From assembly GCF_036345175.1 (NCBI RefSeq), contig NZ_CP107780.1, positions 6,634,001 to 6,698,000 of the forward strand: DNA of 64,000 nucleotides. Reading direction: 5' to 3'. The notes beneath the pieces are model-generated. The model did no database searches. It was given only the letters and a program-made list of their open reading frames with translations, and was not told the origin of the DNA. Below, piece by piece: positions 33,220 to 41,970 of the stretch. Origin of the DNA: Streptomyces sp. NBC_00576 (GTDB lineage Bacteria > Actinomycetota > Actinomycetes > Streptomycetales > Streptomycetaceae). The first letter of the stretch is position 1. The number at the start of each line of letters is the position of its first letter. The translations under genes and the position numbers were made by a program.

Positions 33220-33918
33220 GTGAACGCAGGAGAAACGCAGCGCACGCCTTGGATCGTGGGGGTGTCCGGAGCGTCAGGGACGCCGTATGCGGCTGCTGTG
33301 CTGCGTGCGCTGCTCGGAGCGGGGGAAGCCGTCGATCTGGTCGTCAGCCGGGCCTCGCGGCTCACGTTGCTCGACGAGACCGGGATCTCCTTCCGGGACG
33401 CCCACTGGCAGGACGACCTGCGGGAATGGCTGGCCCGGGGTGCCGACGGCAAGCCCGACACCTTCGCCGTGGACATCAACGGCGTACGGCACTGGAGCGC
33501 CGGGGACCTGGCCGCCGGGCCCTCCTCCGGGTCGTACGCCACCAAGGGGATGCTGATCGTGCCCGCCTCCACGGCCTGCGTGGCCGGGGTCGCGCTCGGG
33601 CTGTCGAAGGACCTGTTGCAGCGGGCGGCCAGTGTGACCCTCAAGGAACGGCGCGCACTTGTCGTCGCCGTACGGGAGTCACCGTTGAACGGGCAGACAC
33701 TGCGGCACCTGGTGACTCTGGACGACGCCGGCGCGAGCGTCGTACCGGCCTCGCCCGCCTTCTACGCCGGCGCCACCCACATCCAGGACCTCGTGGACTT
33801 CGTCGCCGGGCGCGTGCTCGACGCGGCGGGCGTCCCGCACGGGCTGTACCGCCGCTGGGAGGGCGAACTCGGCGGCGGGGCCGGGCCGTTCCGTACGTCC
33901 CGTACTGATAACGACTGA
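33220..33918 (+). CDS. mqnM: UbiX-family flavin prenyltransferase, menaquinone biosynthesis
   Basis: 232 residues. UbiX marks are G-V-S-G-A-S-G-T-P-Y at the N-terminal FMN-binding loop, V-P-A-S-T-A-C-V-A-G-V-A-L-G, and the R-R-A-L-V-V-A-V-R-E segment. It makes prenyl-FMN for the MqnL decarboxylase. It is longer than typical ~190-residue UbiX, having an insert around residues 60-85. It is 120 bp downstream of mqnP, with its own leaderless-type promoter. Confidence 0.92.
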   Translation: MNAGETQRTPWIVGVSGASGTPYAAAVLRALLGAGEAVDLVVSRASRLTLLDETGISFRDAHWQDDLREWLARGADGKPDTFAVDINGVRHWSAGDLAAGPSSGSYATKGMLIVPASTACVAGVALGLSKDLLQRAASVTLKERRALVVAVRESPLNGQTLRHLVTLDDAGASVVPASPAFYAGATHIQDLVDFVAGRVLDAAGVPHGLYRRWEGELGGGAGPFRTSRTDND

Positions 33919-33969
33919 GCCGGCGTACGTATCAACAACTGGCGGCACCGCTCAGCACTTTCAGGAACC

Positions 33970-34031
33970 CCAGTACCTTCAGCCATCGTCAGCAATCTTC
34001 AAAAATGTTCAGCAAACTTCAGGACTCTTCA
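33970..34031. repeat. Helically phased TTCA repeats upstream of the AsnC gene
   Basis: TTCA begins at 33978, 33998, 34008, 34018 and 34028, with GTCA at 33988, giving six 10-bp degenerate units (like AGCAAACTTC) in one helical phase. The block ends 17 bp before the AsnC/Lrp start codon. Lrp-family proteins bind phased sites, so autoregulation is plausible. Confidence 0.5.
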
Positions 34032-34048
34032 TCGGAAGGCTCGATCGC

Positions 34049-34504
34049 ATGGACGCCGTGGACAGGCAGCTCATCCAGGCCCTGAGGGAGAACGGCCGGG
34101 CCTCCTACGCCGAGCTGGGGCGCCTCGTCGGTCTGTCGGGACCCAGTGTCACCGACCGCATCAACCGGCTGGAGACAGCCGGTGTCATCACCGGGTACCG
34201 CGCCACCGTCGACGCCGCCTCGCTCGGCCTCGGCGTCACCGCGCTCATCGGCATCTCGCTCTCCGACGCCGCCGACCACGAGGACGTGGCGCGCCGGCTC
34301 CGGGACCTCGGTGAGATCGAGGACTGCTGGTTCATCGCGGGCGACGACTCGTTCATGCTCAAGGTGCGGGCGAGCGACGTCGACGGGCTGGAGAAGATCA
34401 TCCGGCGGCTCAGCGGGACGGCGGGCGTCTCCAGGACCCGTACGACCATCGTGCTCTCCACGAAGTGGGAGAACAGGGTCGGTGAGCTGCCGGAAGAGCA
34501 GTAG
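34049..34504 (+). CDS. Lrp/AsnC family transcriptional regulator
   Basis: 151 residues. An N-terminal winged helix (LIQALRENGRASYAELGRLVGLSGPSVTDRINRLE) is followed by the RAM ligand domain (LGVTALIGISL, and D-C-W-F-I-A-G-D-D-S-F-M-L-K-V). These respond to amino acids. It sits between mqnM and mqnE in the same direction, as I recall for other streptomycetes, but a role in menaquinone control is unproven. Its upstream region carries phased TTCA repeats. Confidence 0.93.
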   Translation: MDAVDRQLIQALRENGRASYAELGRLVGLSGPSVTDRINRLETAGVITGYRATVDAASLGLGVTALIGISLSDAADHEDVARRLRDLGEIEDCWFIAGDDSFMLKVRASDVDGLEKIIRRLSGTAGVSRTRTTIVLSTKWENRVGELPEEQ

Positions 34505-34562
34505 GGGCCGGGGAGTACGGTTTACGAAGTCTGTCTGGGAGAGGGATGAGCGAGGGATGAGC

Positions 34563-35726
34563 ATGGACGTCGGGCTCAAGCGCGAGCTGGAGGAGAAGGT
34601 CAGGGCCGGTGAGCGGCTGACCCGTGAGGACGGCATCGCGCTGTACGAGTCGGACGACCTGGCCTGGCTCGGCGGGCTGGCGCACGAGGTGCGGACCCGT
34701 AAGAACGGTGACGTCGTCCACTTCAACGTCAACCGGCACCTCAACATGACCAACGTGTGCACCGCCTCCTGCGCCTACTGCTCGTTCCAGCGCAAGCCGG
34801 GCGAGAAGGACGCGTACACGATGCGCATCGAGGAGGCGGTCAAGCTCGCCAAGTCGATGGAGGGCGAGAACCTCACCGAGCTGCACATCGTCAACGGCCT
34901 GCACCCCAGCCTCCCGTGGCGGTACTACCCGCGCTCGCTCCGGGAGTTGAAGGCCGCCCTTCCGGACGTCTCGCTCAAGGCGTTCACGGCGACGGAGATC
35001 CACCACTTCGAGACGATCAGCGGGCTCTCCGCGTCCGAGATCCTCGACGAGCTGATCGACGCGGGTCTCGAGTCGCTGACCGGCGGCGGCGCCGAGATCT
35101 TCGACTGGGAGGTCCGCGAGCACATCGTGGACCACCGGACGCACTGGGAGGACTGGTCGCGCATCCACCGCCTCGCGCACGAGAAGGGTCTCAAGACCCC
35201 GTGCACGATGCTGTACGGCCACATCGAGGAGCCGCGGCACCGGGTGGACCACGTTCTGCGGCTGCGTGAGCTGCAGGACGAGACGAACGGCTTCCAGGTC
35301 TTCATCCCGCTCCGCTACCAGCACGACTTCGTCGACATGAAGGACGGCAAGGTACGGAACAGGCTCCAGGCCCGTACCCAGATGGCCACCGGTGCGGAGG
35401 CCCTCAAGACCTTCGCGGTGTCGAGGCTGCTGTTCGACAACGTCCCGCACGTCAAGGTCTTCTGGGTCATGCACGGCGTCCAGACCGCCCAGCTCGCCCT
35501 CCAGCACGGCGCCGACGACATGGACGGCTCGGTCGTCGAGTACAAGATCACCCACGACGCCGACAACTACGGCACCCCCAACAAGCTCACCCGCGAGGAC
35601 CTGCTCGACCTGATCCGGGACGCCGGGTTCCGGCCGGTGGAGCGCAACACGCGGTACGAGATCATCCGGGAGTACGACGGCCCGGACCCGGCGCGCAGGG
35701 ACTCGCCGCAGCCGATGCGGCTGTGA
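34563..35726 (+). CDS. mqnE: Aminofutalosine synthase (radical SAM), menaquinone biosynthesis
   Basis: 387 residues. The radical-SAM cluster motif C-x3-C-x2-C is C-T-A-S-C-A-Y-C near residue 65, followed by F-Q-R-K-P-G-E-K. The enzyme joins the enolpyruvyl product of MqnA to SAM-derived adenosyl, giving aminofutalosine. The ATG at 34563 is preferred because GCGAGGG lies six bases upstream; ATG 34557 would leave no spacing. It overlaps the following GNAT gene by four bases (GTGA). Confidence 0.95.
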   Translation: MDVGLKRELEEKVRAGERLTREDGIALYESDDLAWLGGLAHEVRTRKNGDVVHFNVNRHLNMTNVCTASCAYCSFQRKPGEKDAYTMRIEEAVKLAKSMEGENLTELHIVNGLHPSLPWRYYPRSLRELKAALPDVSLKAFTATEIHHFETISGLSASEILDELIDAGLESLTGGGAEIFDWEVREHIVDHRTHWEDWSRIHRLAHEKGLKTPCTMLYGHIEEPRHRVDHVLRLRELQDETNGFQVFIPLRYQHDFVDMKDGKVRNRLQARTQMATGAEALKTFAVSRLLFDNVPHVKVFWVMHGVQTAQLALQHGADDMDGSVVEYKITHDADNYGTPNKLTREDLLDLIRDAGFRPVERNTRYEIIREYDGPDPARRDSPQPMRL

Positions 35727-36247
35727 CGCTTGCCTTCGCCCTTGATCCCGTCGTCGACCCCGCCCTCCGCGACGGCATCCTCGACCTCTGGACCGACGTC
35801 ACCAACGCCGGCGGCGCGGTCGGCTTCGTGGCGCCCGTCACGCGGGACGAGATACGGCCCGAGCTGGCGAAACAGCTCGTGACACTCGCGGCGGGCGACT
35901 CCCGGCTGCTCGTCGGGCACGACGCCGAGGGGCGGGTCGCCGCGACCGCGTTCCTCACCTTCAACACCCACCGCCTGCGGACACACTGGCTGTGGGTCTA
36001 CACGGTGATGGTGCATCCCGGGCACCAGGGCAAGGGATACGGGCGGGACCTGATGGCGGCCGTCGCCGACGCCGCCCGCGGACTCGACGGCATCGAGGCG
36101 ATACGACTCGGCTGCCGGGGCGGACTGGGCCTGGAGGACTTCTACGGCTCCTGCGGCTACAAGGAGGTCGGCCGCGTACCCGGCGCGATACGGGTCGGCC
36201 CCGGGGACGACCGCGACGACATCATGATGCTGCTGCCGCTGCACTGA
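35723..36247 (+). CDS. GNAT family N-acetyltransferase
   Basis: 174 residues. The acetyl-CoA binding motif A is V-H-P-G-H-Q-G-K-G-Y-G-R-D-L, followed by a G-L-E-D-F-Y-G-S-C-G-Y-K-E segment typical of the last helix and strand. The GTG start overlaps the mqnE stop by four bases, so the two are co-translated; whether it modifies a menaquinone intermediate is unknown. Confidence 0.9.
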   Translation: MTLAFALDPVVDPALRDGILDLWTDVTNAGGAVGFVAPVTRDEIRPELAKQLVTLAAGDSRLLVGHDAEGRVAATAFLTFNTHRLRTHWLWVYTVMVHPGHQGKGYGRDLMAAVADAARGLDGIEAIRLGCRGGLGLEDFYGSCGYKEVGRVPGAIRVGPGDDRDDIMMLLPLH

Positions 36248-36370
36248 GTGCCCGATGCCGATGCCGCTCCCCGTACCCCGCTGCAAGATCGTGACCTGGG
36301 CATGTTTCACTGGATGACGCCCGTTTTTGGCAACGTTCGGACCGTCGGACCGGAAGAAGAGTGGATTGAG

Positions 36371-36703
36371 ATGCTCCGCTACACGCTGATGCGCTTCGGC
36401 ATCTTGGTGGCCTGCCTGCTGGTCGTCTGGGGCCTCGTCCACTCCGGTATCGCACCGCGCGGCCTGGGCAGCTCCAACGGCATGTGGATCATCCTGCTCT
36501 CCCTCGTGATCTCCGCTCCGATCAGCTTCGTGGCGCTCCGCAAGGAGCGGGACCGGGCGTCGGTGCAGATCGTCGAGAAGGTGGACCGCGTCAAGGCCAA
36601 CCTGGAGGCGAACCGCAGCCAGGAGGACGAGGCGGTGGACGAGGCGGCACGCGCTCAGGCGCAGACCCAGACCCAGACCCAGACTCAGGGCCAGGCCTCC
36701 TGA
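36371..36703 (+). CDS. DUF4229 small membrane protein
   Basis: 110 residues. Two membrane helices near the N-terminus (MRFGILVACLLVVWGLV and MWIILLSLVISAPISFVAL) are followed by a charged helix that probably forms a coiled coil, then an Ala/Gln-rich end with a four-fold Gln-Thr repeat from a CAGACC microsatellite. The ATG at 36371 follows GGAAGAAGAG; the open frame extends upstream to 36248 without a better start. It matches DUF4229 proteins found beside mqnE in streptomycetes. The function is unknown. Confidence 0.85.
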   Translation: MLRYTLMRFGILVACLLVVWGLVHSGIAPRGLGSSNGMWIILLSLVISAPISFVALRKERDRASVQIVEKVDRVKANLEANRSQEDEAVDEAARAQAQTQTQTQTQGQAS

Positions 36704-36729
36704 CCTGACGGCACACCGGGCCGCACAAC

Positions 36730-36735
36730 TACCCT
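36730..36735 (+). promoter_or_regulatory. Candidate -10 box, leaderless TetR gene
   Basis: TACCCT lies seven bases before the ATG at 36743, with C-rich sequence and no ribosome site in between, the pattern of a leaderless mRNA. Confidence 0.4.
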
Positions 36736-36742
36736 TGCCCCC

Positions 36743-37414
36743 ATGGGTGCTGTGAAGAACAAGCGGATGCCGCGTGCCGTCCGTGAGCAGCAGATGCTGG
36801 ACGCCGCCGTACGGACCTTCGGCCAGCGCGGCTACATGGCCGCGTCGATGGACGAGATCGCCGAACTCGCCGGTGTCTCCAAGCCGTTGGTGTACCTGTA
36901 TCTGAACTCGAAGGAAGACCTCTTCACCGCCTGCATCCGGCGCGAGGCCAGGACGCTCACCGAAGCCGTCCGCGCCGGCGTCGAACCGGCCCTGCCCGCC
37001 GATCGCCAGCTCTGGGACGGTCTGCGCGCCTTCTTCACCCACACCGCCCAGCACCCGGACGGCTGGTCGGTACTGCACATCCAGGCCCGTACGCACGGCG
37101 AGCCGTTCGCGGCCGAGGCCACCGCGATGCGTGAGGAACTCGTCGCGTTCGTCACGCAGTTGATCGTGATCGCGGCCCGCGAGGCCCACAGCGACCCCTC
37201 GCTGCCCGAACGGGAGGTCGCCGGCCTCGCCGTGGCCCTGGTCGGCGCCGCCGAGTCCCTCGCCGCCTGGGCCAACACGACCCCGGGCGTCACCGCGAAA
37301 CAGGCGGCGACAACCCTGATGAACTTCGCCTGGGCGGGCCTGGACAGCATGATGACGGGCAGCCCCTGGTCACCTCCGCCGGACGCGTCCGACGCGGCCG
37401 GCATCGAAGGCTGA
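36743..37414 (+). CDS. TetR family transcriptional regulator
   Basis: 223 residues. The N-terminal TetR helix-turn-helix is clear (MLDAAVRTFGQRGYMAASMDEIAELAGVSKPLVYLYLNSKEDLFTACI region, residues 15-62), followed by an all-helical ligand domain. The neighbours are a MaoC-type protein and a long-chain acyl-CoA ligase, so it may control lipid genes. An imperfect dyad upstream of the MaoC gene is a candidate operator. Confidence 0.93.
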   Translation: MGAVKNKRMPRAVREQQMLDAAVRTFGQRGYMAASMDEIAELAGVSKPLVYLYLNSKEDLFTACIRREARTLTEAVRAGVEPALPADRQLWDGLRAFFTHTAQHPDGWSVLHIQARTHGEPFAAEATAMREELVAFVTQLIVIAAREAHSDPSLPEREVAGLAVALVGAAESLAAWANTTPGVTAKQAATTLMNFAWAGLDSMMTGSPWSPPPDASDAAGIEG

Positions 37415-37450
37415 GCGAGCCCGGCGAGTCCCCTACGGTTCGCAGTGTCC

Positions 37451-37545
37451 CTAAGGGGCCGCAGGCCCCCGATAGGGGCGCGGGGCTGCATCGATATGCG
37501 GCCCCGCCGCGTGGGCGCGACCAGCCACAACGGCGCCGCACCGAA
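37451..37545. repeat. Streptomyces-type GC-rich intergenic repeat, copy A
   Basis: It begins with a GGGGCC-GCA-GGCCCC hairpin after the TetR gene and continues with GGGGCGCGGGGCTG, an inverted arm ending GCGGCCCCG, and a GCGCGACCAGCCAC tail. This is a layout I recognise as very common between streptomycete genes. It shares GGGGCGCGGGGCTG with the copy near 40.8 kb. It probably also serves as a terminator for the convergent pair. Confidence 0.7.
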
Positions 37546-37563
37546 CCGACAGCCATCAGCCCC

Positions 37564-38481
37564 TCACGCCACCCCCAGCGGAGCGCTTCGCACCTCACCC
37601 CGCAGATGTACGCGCCCCCCAGCCGGCCCTGGTCCGCCCCGCAGTTCGAAGCTCCCGAAGCCGTCCGCCCCGTACTCCACCGTGCCCGGCAGCAGCACCG
37701 GTGCCTTGAACTCGGCGCGGACCAGGGCCGATTGGGGCGTGCCGTGGGCGGCGAGGCAGCGGGCGGCGGTCCACATGCCGTGGGCTATCGCGCGCCGGAA
37801 GCCGAAGAGGCGGGCGGTGAGCGGGTGCAGGTGGATGGGGTTGCGGTCGCCGGAGGCGGTGGCGTACCGCCGTCCGACGTCCTCGCCGAGCCGCCACTCG
37901 GCGACGAGGGGCAGCGCCTCGCGTTCGTCGGCGGCGTCGGCGGCGCTCGTCGCACCCGTGGGCGTGCTGGAGGGAAGGTCGCGCCGGTGCCGTGCGAGAT
38001 ACGTGCTCCGCGACTCCCACACCAGTTCCTCGCCCTCCCGCACTTCCGTCTGCACCGAGGCTTCGGTGCCGCGTCGGTGGGGGGTCAACTCCTCGACGTA
38101 CACGGAGAGTTCGTAGGTGCCGGTGGCGGTGAGCGGGCGCCAGCGGATGATCTCGACGGAGGTGTGGACCAGGCCGAGGAGCGGGAGCGGGAAGCTGCGG
38201 TCGCTCATCAGGAGCATGGCCAGGGGGAAGCCGAGGACATGTGGGTAGGTGATGGGGAGGGAGTCGTCGCCGACGGGGAAGCCGCAGACCCGTTCGTAGG
38301 CGGCGAGTCGGGCGAGGTCGATGCGTACGCCGGGCAGGACGAGGCGGGTGCTCGGGAGGTCGGTGTCCGGGTGGGGCCTGTTGAGGGCGGCCTTCTTGAA
38401 GGGGGACAGCAGGGCGCCCCGGGCGAGCAGGGGTGCCAGGGCCGGGGACCGGTCGAGGGGGCGAAGCGAGCGGTCGGCCAT
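37564..38481 (-). CDS. MaoC-like hotdog-fold dehydratase
   Basis: 305 residues, a double-hotdog layout. The hydratase-2 motif is in the C-terminal half: YATASGDRNPIHLHPLTARLFGF with catalytic-type Asp and His, then A-H-G-M-W. The N-terminal half is a degenerate hotdog, as in MaoC-type enoyl/3-hydroxyacyl hydratases. It is divergent from the long-chain acyl-CoA ligase, suggesting a fatty-acyl pathway. The ATG at 38481 follows GGTGGGAG. Confidence 0.85.
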   Translation of the reverse strand: MADRSLRPLDRSPALAPLLARGALLSPFKKAALNRPHPDTDLPSTRLVLPGVRIDLARLAAYERVCGFPVGDDSLPITYPHVLGFPLAMLLMSDRSFPLPLLGLVHTSVEIIRWRPLTATGTYELSVYVEELTPHRRGTEASVQTEVREGEELVWESRSTYLARHRRDLPSSTPTGATSAADAADEREALPLVAEWRLGEDVGRRYATASGDRNPIHLHPLTARLFGFRRAIAHGMWTAARCLAAHGTPQSALVRAEFKAPVLLPGTVEYGADGFGSFELRGGPGPAGGRVHLRGEVRSAPLGVA

Positions 38482-38827
38482 GGTCAACTCCCACCTCGAT
38501 ACCTTACTTACTCCAGAGTCAGGTTACCGGAGGTAAGTCCCAGATCACCCTTGATGAAAGTGTGAAGAATGACTGGGAAGGCGTATGCGGCCGGTGCTAA
38601 CGTGAAAAACGCTCAGGACAGGGCAAGATGACCCATCGGTAATCTGTGTGACGCCTGAGCTTCCACATCCCCGCCGCTCCACCACCCCCGAACCCGCACG
38701 ACGTCCACACGTGCGAGCCGTACGATCCGGTGTCTGAACAGCGGCGCCGCCGAATCCGTACATCTGTGGTGAACCCACCGGAGGTGCACGTCCACCGGAA
38801 GGCCGCTGCACGCCACAGGAGCCGCTC
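38482..38827. other. Divergent regulatory region between MaoC and FadD-like genes
   Basis: 346 bp without a gene. Near its left end the imperfect dyad ACTTACTCC (38506-38514) / GGAGGTAAGT (38529-38538) lies about 25 bp upstream of the MaoC start. It is a candidate operator for the nearby TetR regulator. The rest shows nothing I can name. Confidence 0.45.
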
Positions 38828-40777
38828 GTGTCCTCGTCGTTCCCGTCCTCTCCGTCTTCCCCGGCCTCGCAGCGGATAGTGACCGCCGTCGGGTACGACG
38901 GCGAGCCGCTTCTGGTCGAGCCCGAGATACGGCGACTGGACGGGGCTGTGCGGGAGGTGTCCGTACCGGCGTTCGTCGCGCCAGTGACGTACGGCTCGCT
39001 CGCGGAGCTCCCCTTCGACAACGCGAACGAGGCGCCCGAGGCGACGGTCCTCAGCCGCCGTACGCCGGACGGGACCTGGGAACATGTCACGGCGGCCGAG
39101 TTCGCCGAGCAGGTCCTCGCGGTGGCCAAGGGGCTGATAGCCGAGGGACTGATGCCGGGCGACCGGCTGGCCATCATGGCGCGCACGACGTACGAGTGGA
39201 CGCTCATGGACTTCGCCGCGTGGGCGGCGGGCCTGGTGACCGTACCCATCTACCCGACGTCCTCCGCCTTCCAGACCCGCTGGATCCTCCAGGACTCCGG
39301 CGCCGTTGCCCTCGCCGCAGAGACCGTCGCCCAGGCCGCCGCCCTCGGCCCGGAACGCGACCGCATCCCCGACCTCAAGCACATGTGGGTCTTCGAGAAG
39401 GGGCACCTGGACCGGCTCGCGGAGCTCGGCAAGGACGTGCCGGACCAGGAAGTCGCCGTACGGCGCGGGGTGCTGGGACCCGACACCCTCGCCACGCTCA
39501 TCTACACCTCGGGCACGACGGGCCGCCCGAAGGGCTGCGCGCTCTCGCACGGCAACTTCTTCGCCGAGGTCGACAACGCCATCGAACTCCTCTACCCCGT
39601 CTTCCGGGAACGGACGAAGGAGGACGCGTCGGTACTGCTGTTCCTGCCGATGTCGCACGTCTTCGGCCGGATGGTGGCCATCGCCTGCATCCGGGCGGGG
39701 ATACGGCTGGGCCATGCCCCGAGCCTCAAGTCGGAAGACCTGCTGGGGGACCTGGCCGCATTCAAGCCCACCTGTCTGCTCGCCATCCCGTACATGCTGG
39801 AGAAGGTCTTCAACACGGCCCGCGCGAGGGCCGAGACGGGCAAGCGGCTCTCGTCCTTCGACCGCGCGGTGGGCGTGGCCCGCCGCTACAGCGAGGCGGT
39901 GGAGGAGCAACGGCACGGCATCGGCAACGGCCCCAGCCGTGCGCTGCGCACCGCGCGCAGCTTCTACGACCCGCTCGTGTACCGCCGTATCCGCAACGCC
40001 ATGGGCGGCAGGGTCCGTTACATGATCTGCGGCGGCTCACCCCTCGGCCGCCCCCTGGCCGGGTTCTTCGCCGGCGCCGGCATCGAGATCTACGAGGGCT
40101 ACGGCCTGACCGAGTCCACGGGCGCGGCCACGGTCACGCCCCCGCTCAAACCCCGCGTGGGGACGGTGGGTTGGCCTCTCCCCGGCACCCGTGTCCGGAT
40201 CGCCGCCGACGGCGAGGTACTGCTGGCGGGCGAGCAGATCCTGCGCGGCTACTGGGACCCGGGCGCCGGCGGTGTCGTCCCGGCGGCGCCGGAGGGCTGG
40301 CTGGCGACGGGCGACATCGGCTCCCTCGACGAAGAGGGCTATCTGACGATCACCGGCCGCAAGAAGGAGATCCTGATCACGGCCGGCGGCAAGAGCGTGG
40401 CCCCGGCACCCATGGAGAACTGGCTGCGGGCCCACCCCCTGATCTCCCAGGCGATGGTCCTGGGCGACGGCCGCCCCTACATCTCGGCGCTGATCACCCT
40501 CGACGCCCCCGGCCTCACCCACTGGCGCCAGATGCAGGGCAAGCACCCGGTACCGGCCGAACTCCTCATGGACGACCCCGACTTGAGGGCAGTCATCCAT
40601 CGGGCGGTGGAGGAGGCCAACAAACTCGTCTCCCGCCCGGAGTCGATCCGCCGCTTCACCATCCTCCCCGTCGACTTCACGGAGGAGGAGGGACATCTGA
40701 CGCCGTCGATGAAGCTGCGACGGTTCGAGATCATGCGGGACTTCGCGGATGAGGTGGAGGGGTTGTACGAGAAGTAG
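38828..40777 (+). CDS. Long-chain acyl-CoA synthetase (FadD15-like)
   Basis: 649 residues of the AMP-binding superfamily. The P-loop A3 motif is I-Y-T-S-G-T-T-G-R-P-K-G near residue 225; later motifs are Y-G-L-T-E-S-T-G-A, the T-G-D-I-G hinge Asp, and G-R-K-K-E-I-L-I with a K-S-V-A-P catalytic-lysine region. It activates long-chain fatty acids to acyl-CoA through an acyl-adenylate. The GTG start follows CAGGAG. Divergent from the MaoC gene, it probably shares lipid-linked regulation. Confidence 0.93.
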   Translation: MSSSFPSSPSSPASQRIVTAVGYDGEPLLVEPEIRRLDGAVREVSVPAFVAPVTYGSLAELPFDNANEAPEATVLSRRTPDGTWEHVTAAEFAEQVLAVAKGLIAEGLMPGDRLAIMARTTYEWTLMDFAAWAAGLVTVPIYPTSSAFQTRWILQDSGAVALAAETVAQAAALGPERDRIPDLKHMWVFEKGHLDRLAELGKDVPDQEVAVRRGVLGPDTLATLIYTSGTTGRPKGCALSHGNFFAEVDNAIELLYPVFRERTKEDASVLLFLPMSHVFGRMVAIACIRAGIRLGHAPSLKSEDLLGDLAAFKPTCLLAIPYMLEKVFNTARARAETGKRLSSFDRAVGVARRYSEAVEEQRHGIGNGPSRALRTARSFYDPLVYRRIRNAMGGRVRYMICGGSPLGRPLAGFFAGAGIEIYEGYGLTESTGAATVTPPLKPRVGTVGWPLPGTRVRIAADGEVLLAGEQILRGYWDPGAGGVVPAAPEGWLATGDIGSLDEEGYLTITGRKKEILITAGGKSVAPAPMENWLRAHPLISQAMVLGDGRPYISALITLDAPGLTHWRQMQGKHPVPAELLMDDPDLRAVIHRAVEEANKLVSRPESIRRFTILPVDFTEEEGHLTPSMKLRRFEIMRDFADEVEGLYEK

Positions 40778-40785
40778 GCAGGGGC

Positions 40786-40890
40786 GGGGCGTTGTGATCG
40801 TGGGGCGCGGGGCTGTGTCGTTGTGCGGCTCCGCCGAGGGGGAGCGGCCAGCCCCCACCGGCCAGCCCCCACGACCCGCAGCCGACGTAC
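40786..40890. repeat. Streptomyces-type GC-rich intergenic repeat, copy B
   Basis: GGGGCGCGGGGCTG, a GTGCGGCTCCGCC arm, and GCGGCCAGCCCCCACCGG repeated as GGCCAGCCCCCACG occupy the gap between the convergent FadD-like and LysR genes. The core matches the repeat near 37.5 kb. Confidence 0.7.
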
Positions 40891-40897
40891 GACCCAC

Positions 40898-41788
40898 CTA
40901 CCTTCGGCAGCTCTCAGCGACGGTATCCGCGAACACCCGCGCGATCGGACTCAGCGCATCCCACCGCCGCACAGCCCACCCCACCGCCAACGGCCGCAAC
41001 GCAGGCAGCGGGATCAGCCGAACCGGCCCCTCGCTCCCCGGCACCACCAAATCAGGCACAGCCGGAACAACCGCGCACCCCAGCCCCAACTCGGCCAGCA
41101 ACAAAGCCGTATCCCAGTCGGCGACACTCGTATCGAACACCGGCCGCACCCCCACCTCCGCGAACGCCGCGTCCAGATGCGCGGCAGACGTGGAGTTCGG
41201 CGGCAGTTGGATCAACCGCAGGTCGCGCAGATCCTCGACCTCGGCATACGCCCGCCGCGCGAGACCCTCACCCGCACCCACAGCGAGCACCCACGGCAAC
41301 TCCATCACCACCCGCTGCTCGATCCCCCGCACCGGCGCCCCGATGGTGATCCACGCCAGATCCAGCTCACTGTCGGCCAGCGCGGCGAAACACCCCCGGC
41401 TGGAGTTCTCCGTACGGAACTCCAGGCTCACCCTGGGGTGTTGACGCCGGAAGGTGACGACCGCCTCCGCCATGAAGTGCCGCACAGTGGTGGCGCCGGT
41501 GGCGACCCGCACCGACCCGCTCTCACCGTCGACGAGATCCTTGAGCTGCCGCAGCGCGAGATCCAGCCCGGCGATCCCCTGCGAGGCGGCGGCCTGCAAC
41601 ACCCGCCCGGCCTCGGTCGGTACGACACCTCGCGCGTGCCGTTCCAACAGGGCGACGCCCGTCTCCCGCTCCAGCCGCTTCACATGCTGGCTCACTGCCG
41701 ACTGCGTACACGCGAGGTCACGGGCGACCGCGCTCAGGCTCCCCGCCCGGCACACAGCCACAAAGACGCGCAGGTCATCCAGAGTCAC
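40898..41788 (-). CDS. LysR family transcriptional regulator
   Basis: 296 residues. An N-terminal winged helix (LRVFVAVCRAGSLSAVARDLACTQSAVSQHVKRLE) is followed by a periplasmic-binding-like effector domain. The GTG at 41788 is used; TTG 41797 is an alternative. It is divergent from the frameshifted DUF6817 gene across ~180 bp. The target and effector are unknown. Confidence 0.92.
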   Translation of the reverse strand: MTLDDLRVFVAVCRAGSLSAVARDLACTQSAVSQHVKRLERETGVALLERHARGVVPTEAGRVLQAAASQGIAGLDLALRQLKDLVDGESGSVRVATGATTVRHFMAEAVVTFRRQHPRVSLEFRTENSSRGCFAALADSELDLAWITIGAPVRGIEQRVVMELPWVLAVGAGEGLARRAYAEVEDLRDLRLIQLPPNSTSAAHLDAAFAEVGVRPVFDTSVADWDTALLLAELGLGCAVVPAVPDLVVPGSEGPVRLIPLPALRPLAVGWAVRRWDALSPIARVFADTVAESCRR

Positions 41789-41970
41789 AACACCCAAGCT
41801 AACACTTGGAGTTGGTGACAGAACCTTAGGATTGACTGGGTACGGGCGAGTACGTCACGATCGGTGCAGGGCCCAGGCGGCAACCCGTCCCGCGCCCCCG
41901 CCGGGGTCCGGACCAAAGGGTGGGGAGCGGACGGGTGCCGACCTTTCGCGCACCGAGAGGACGCCACCCC

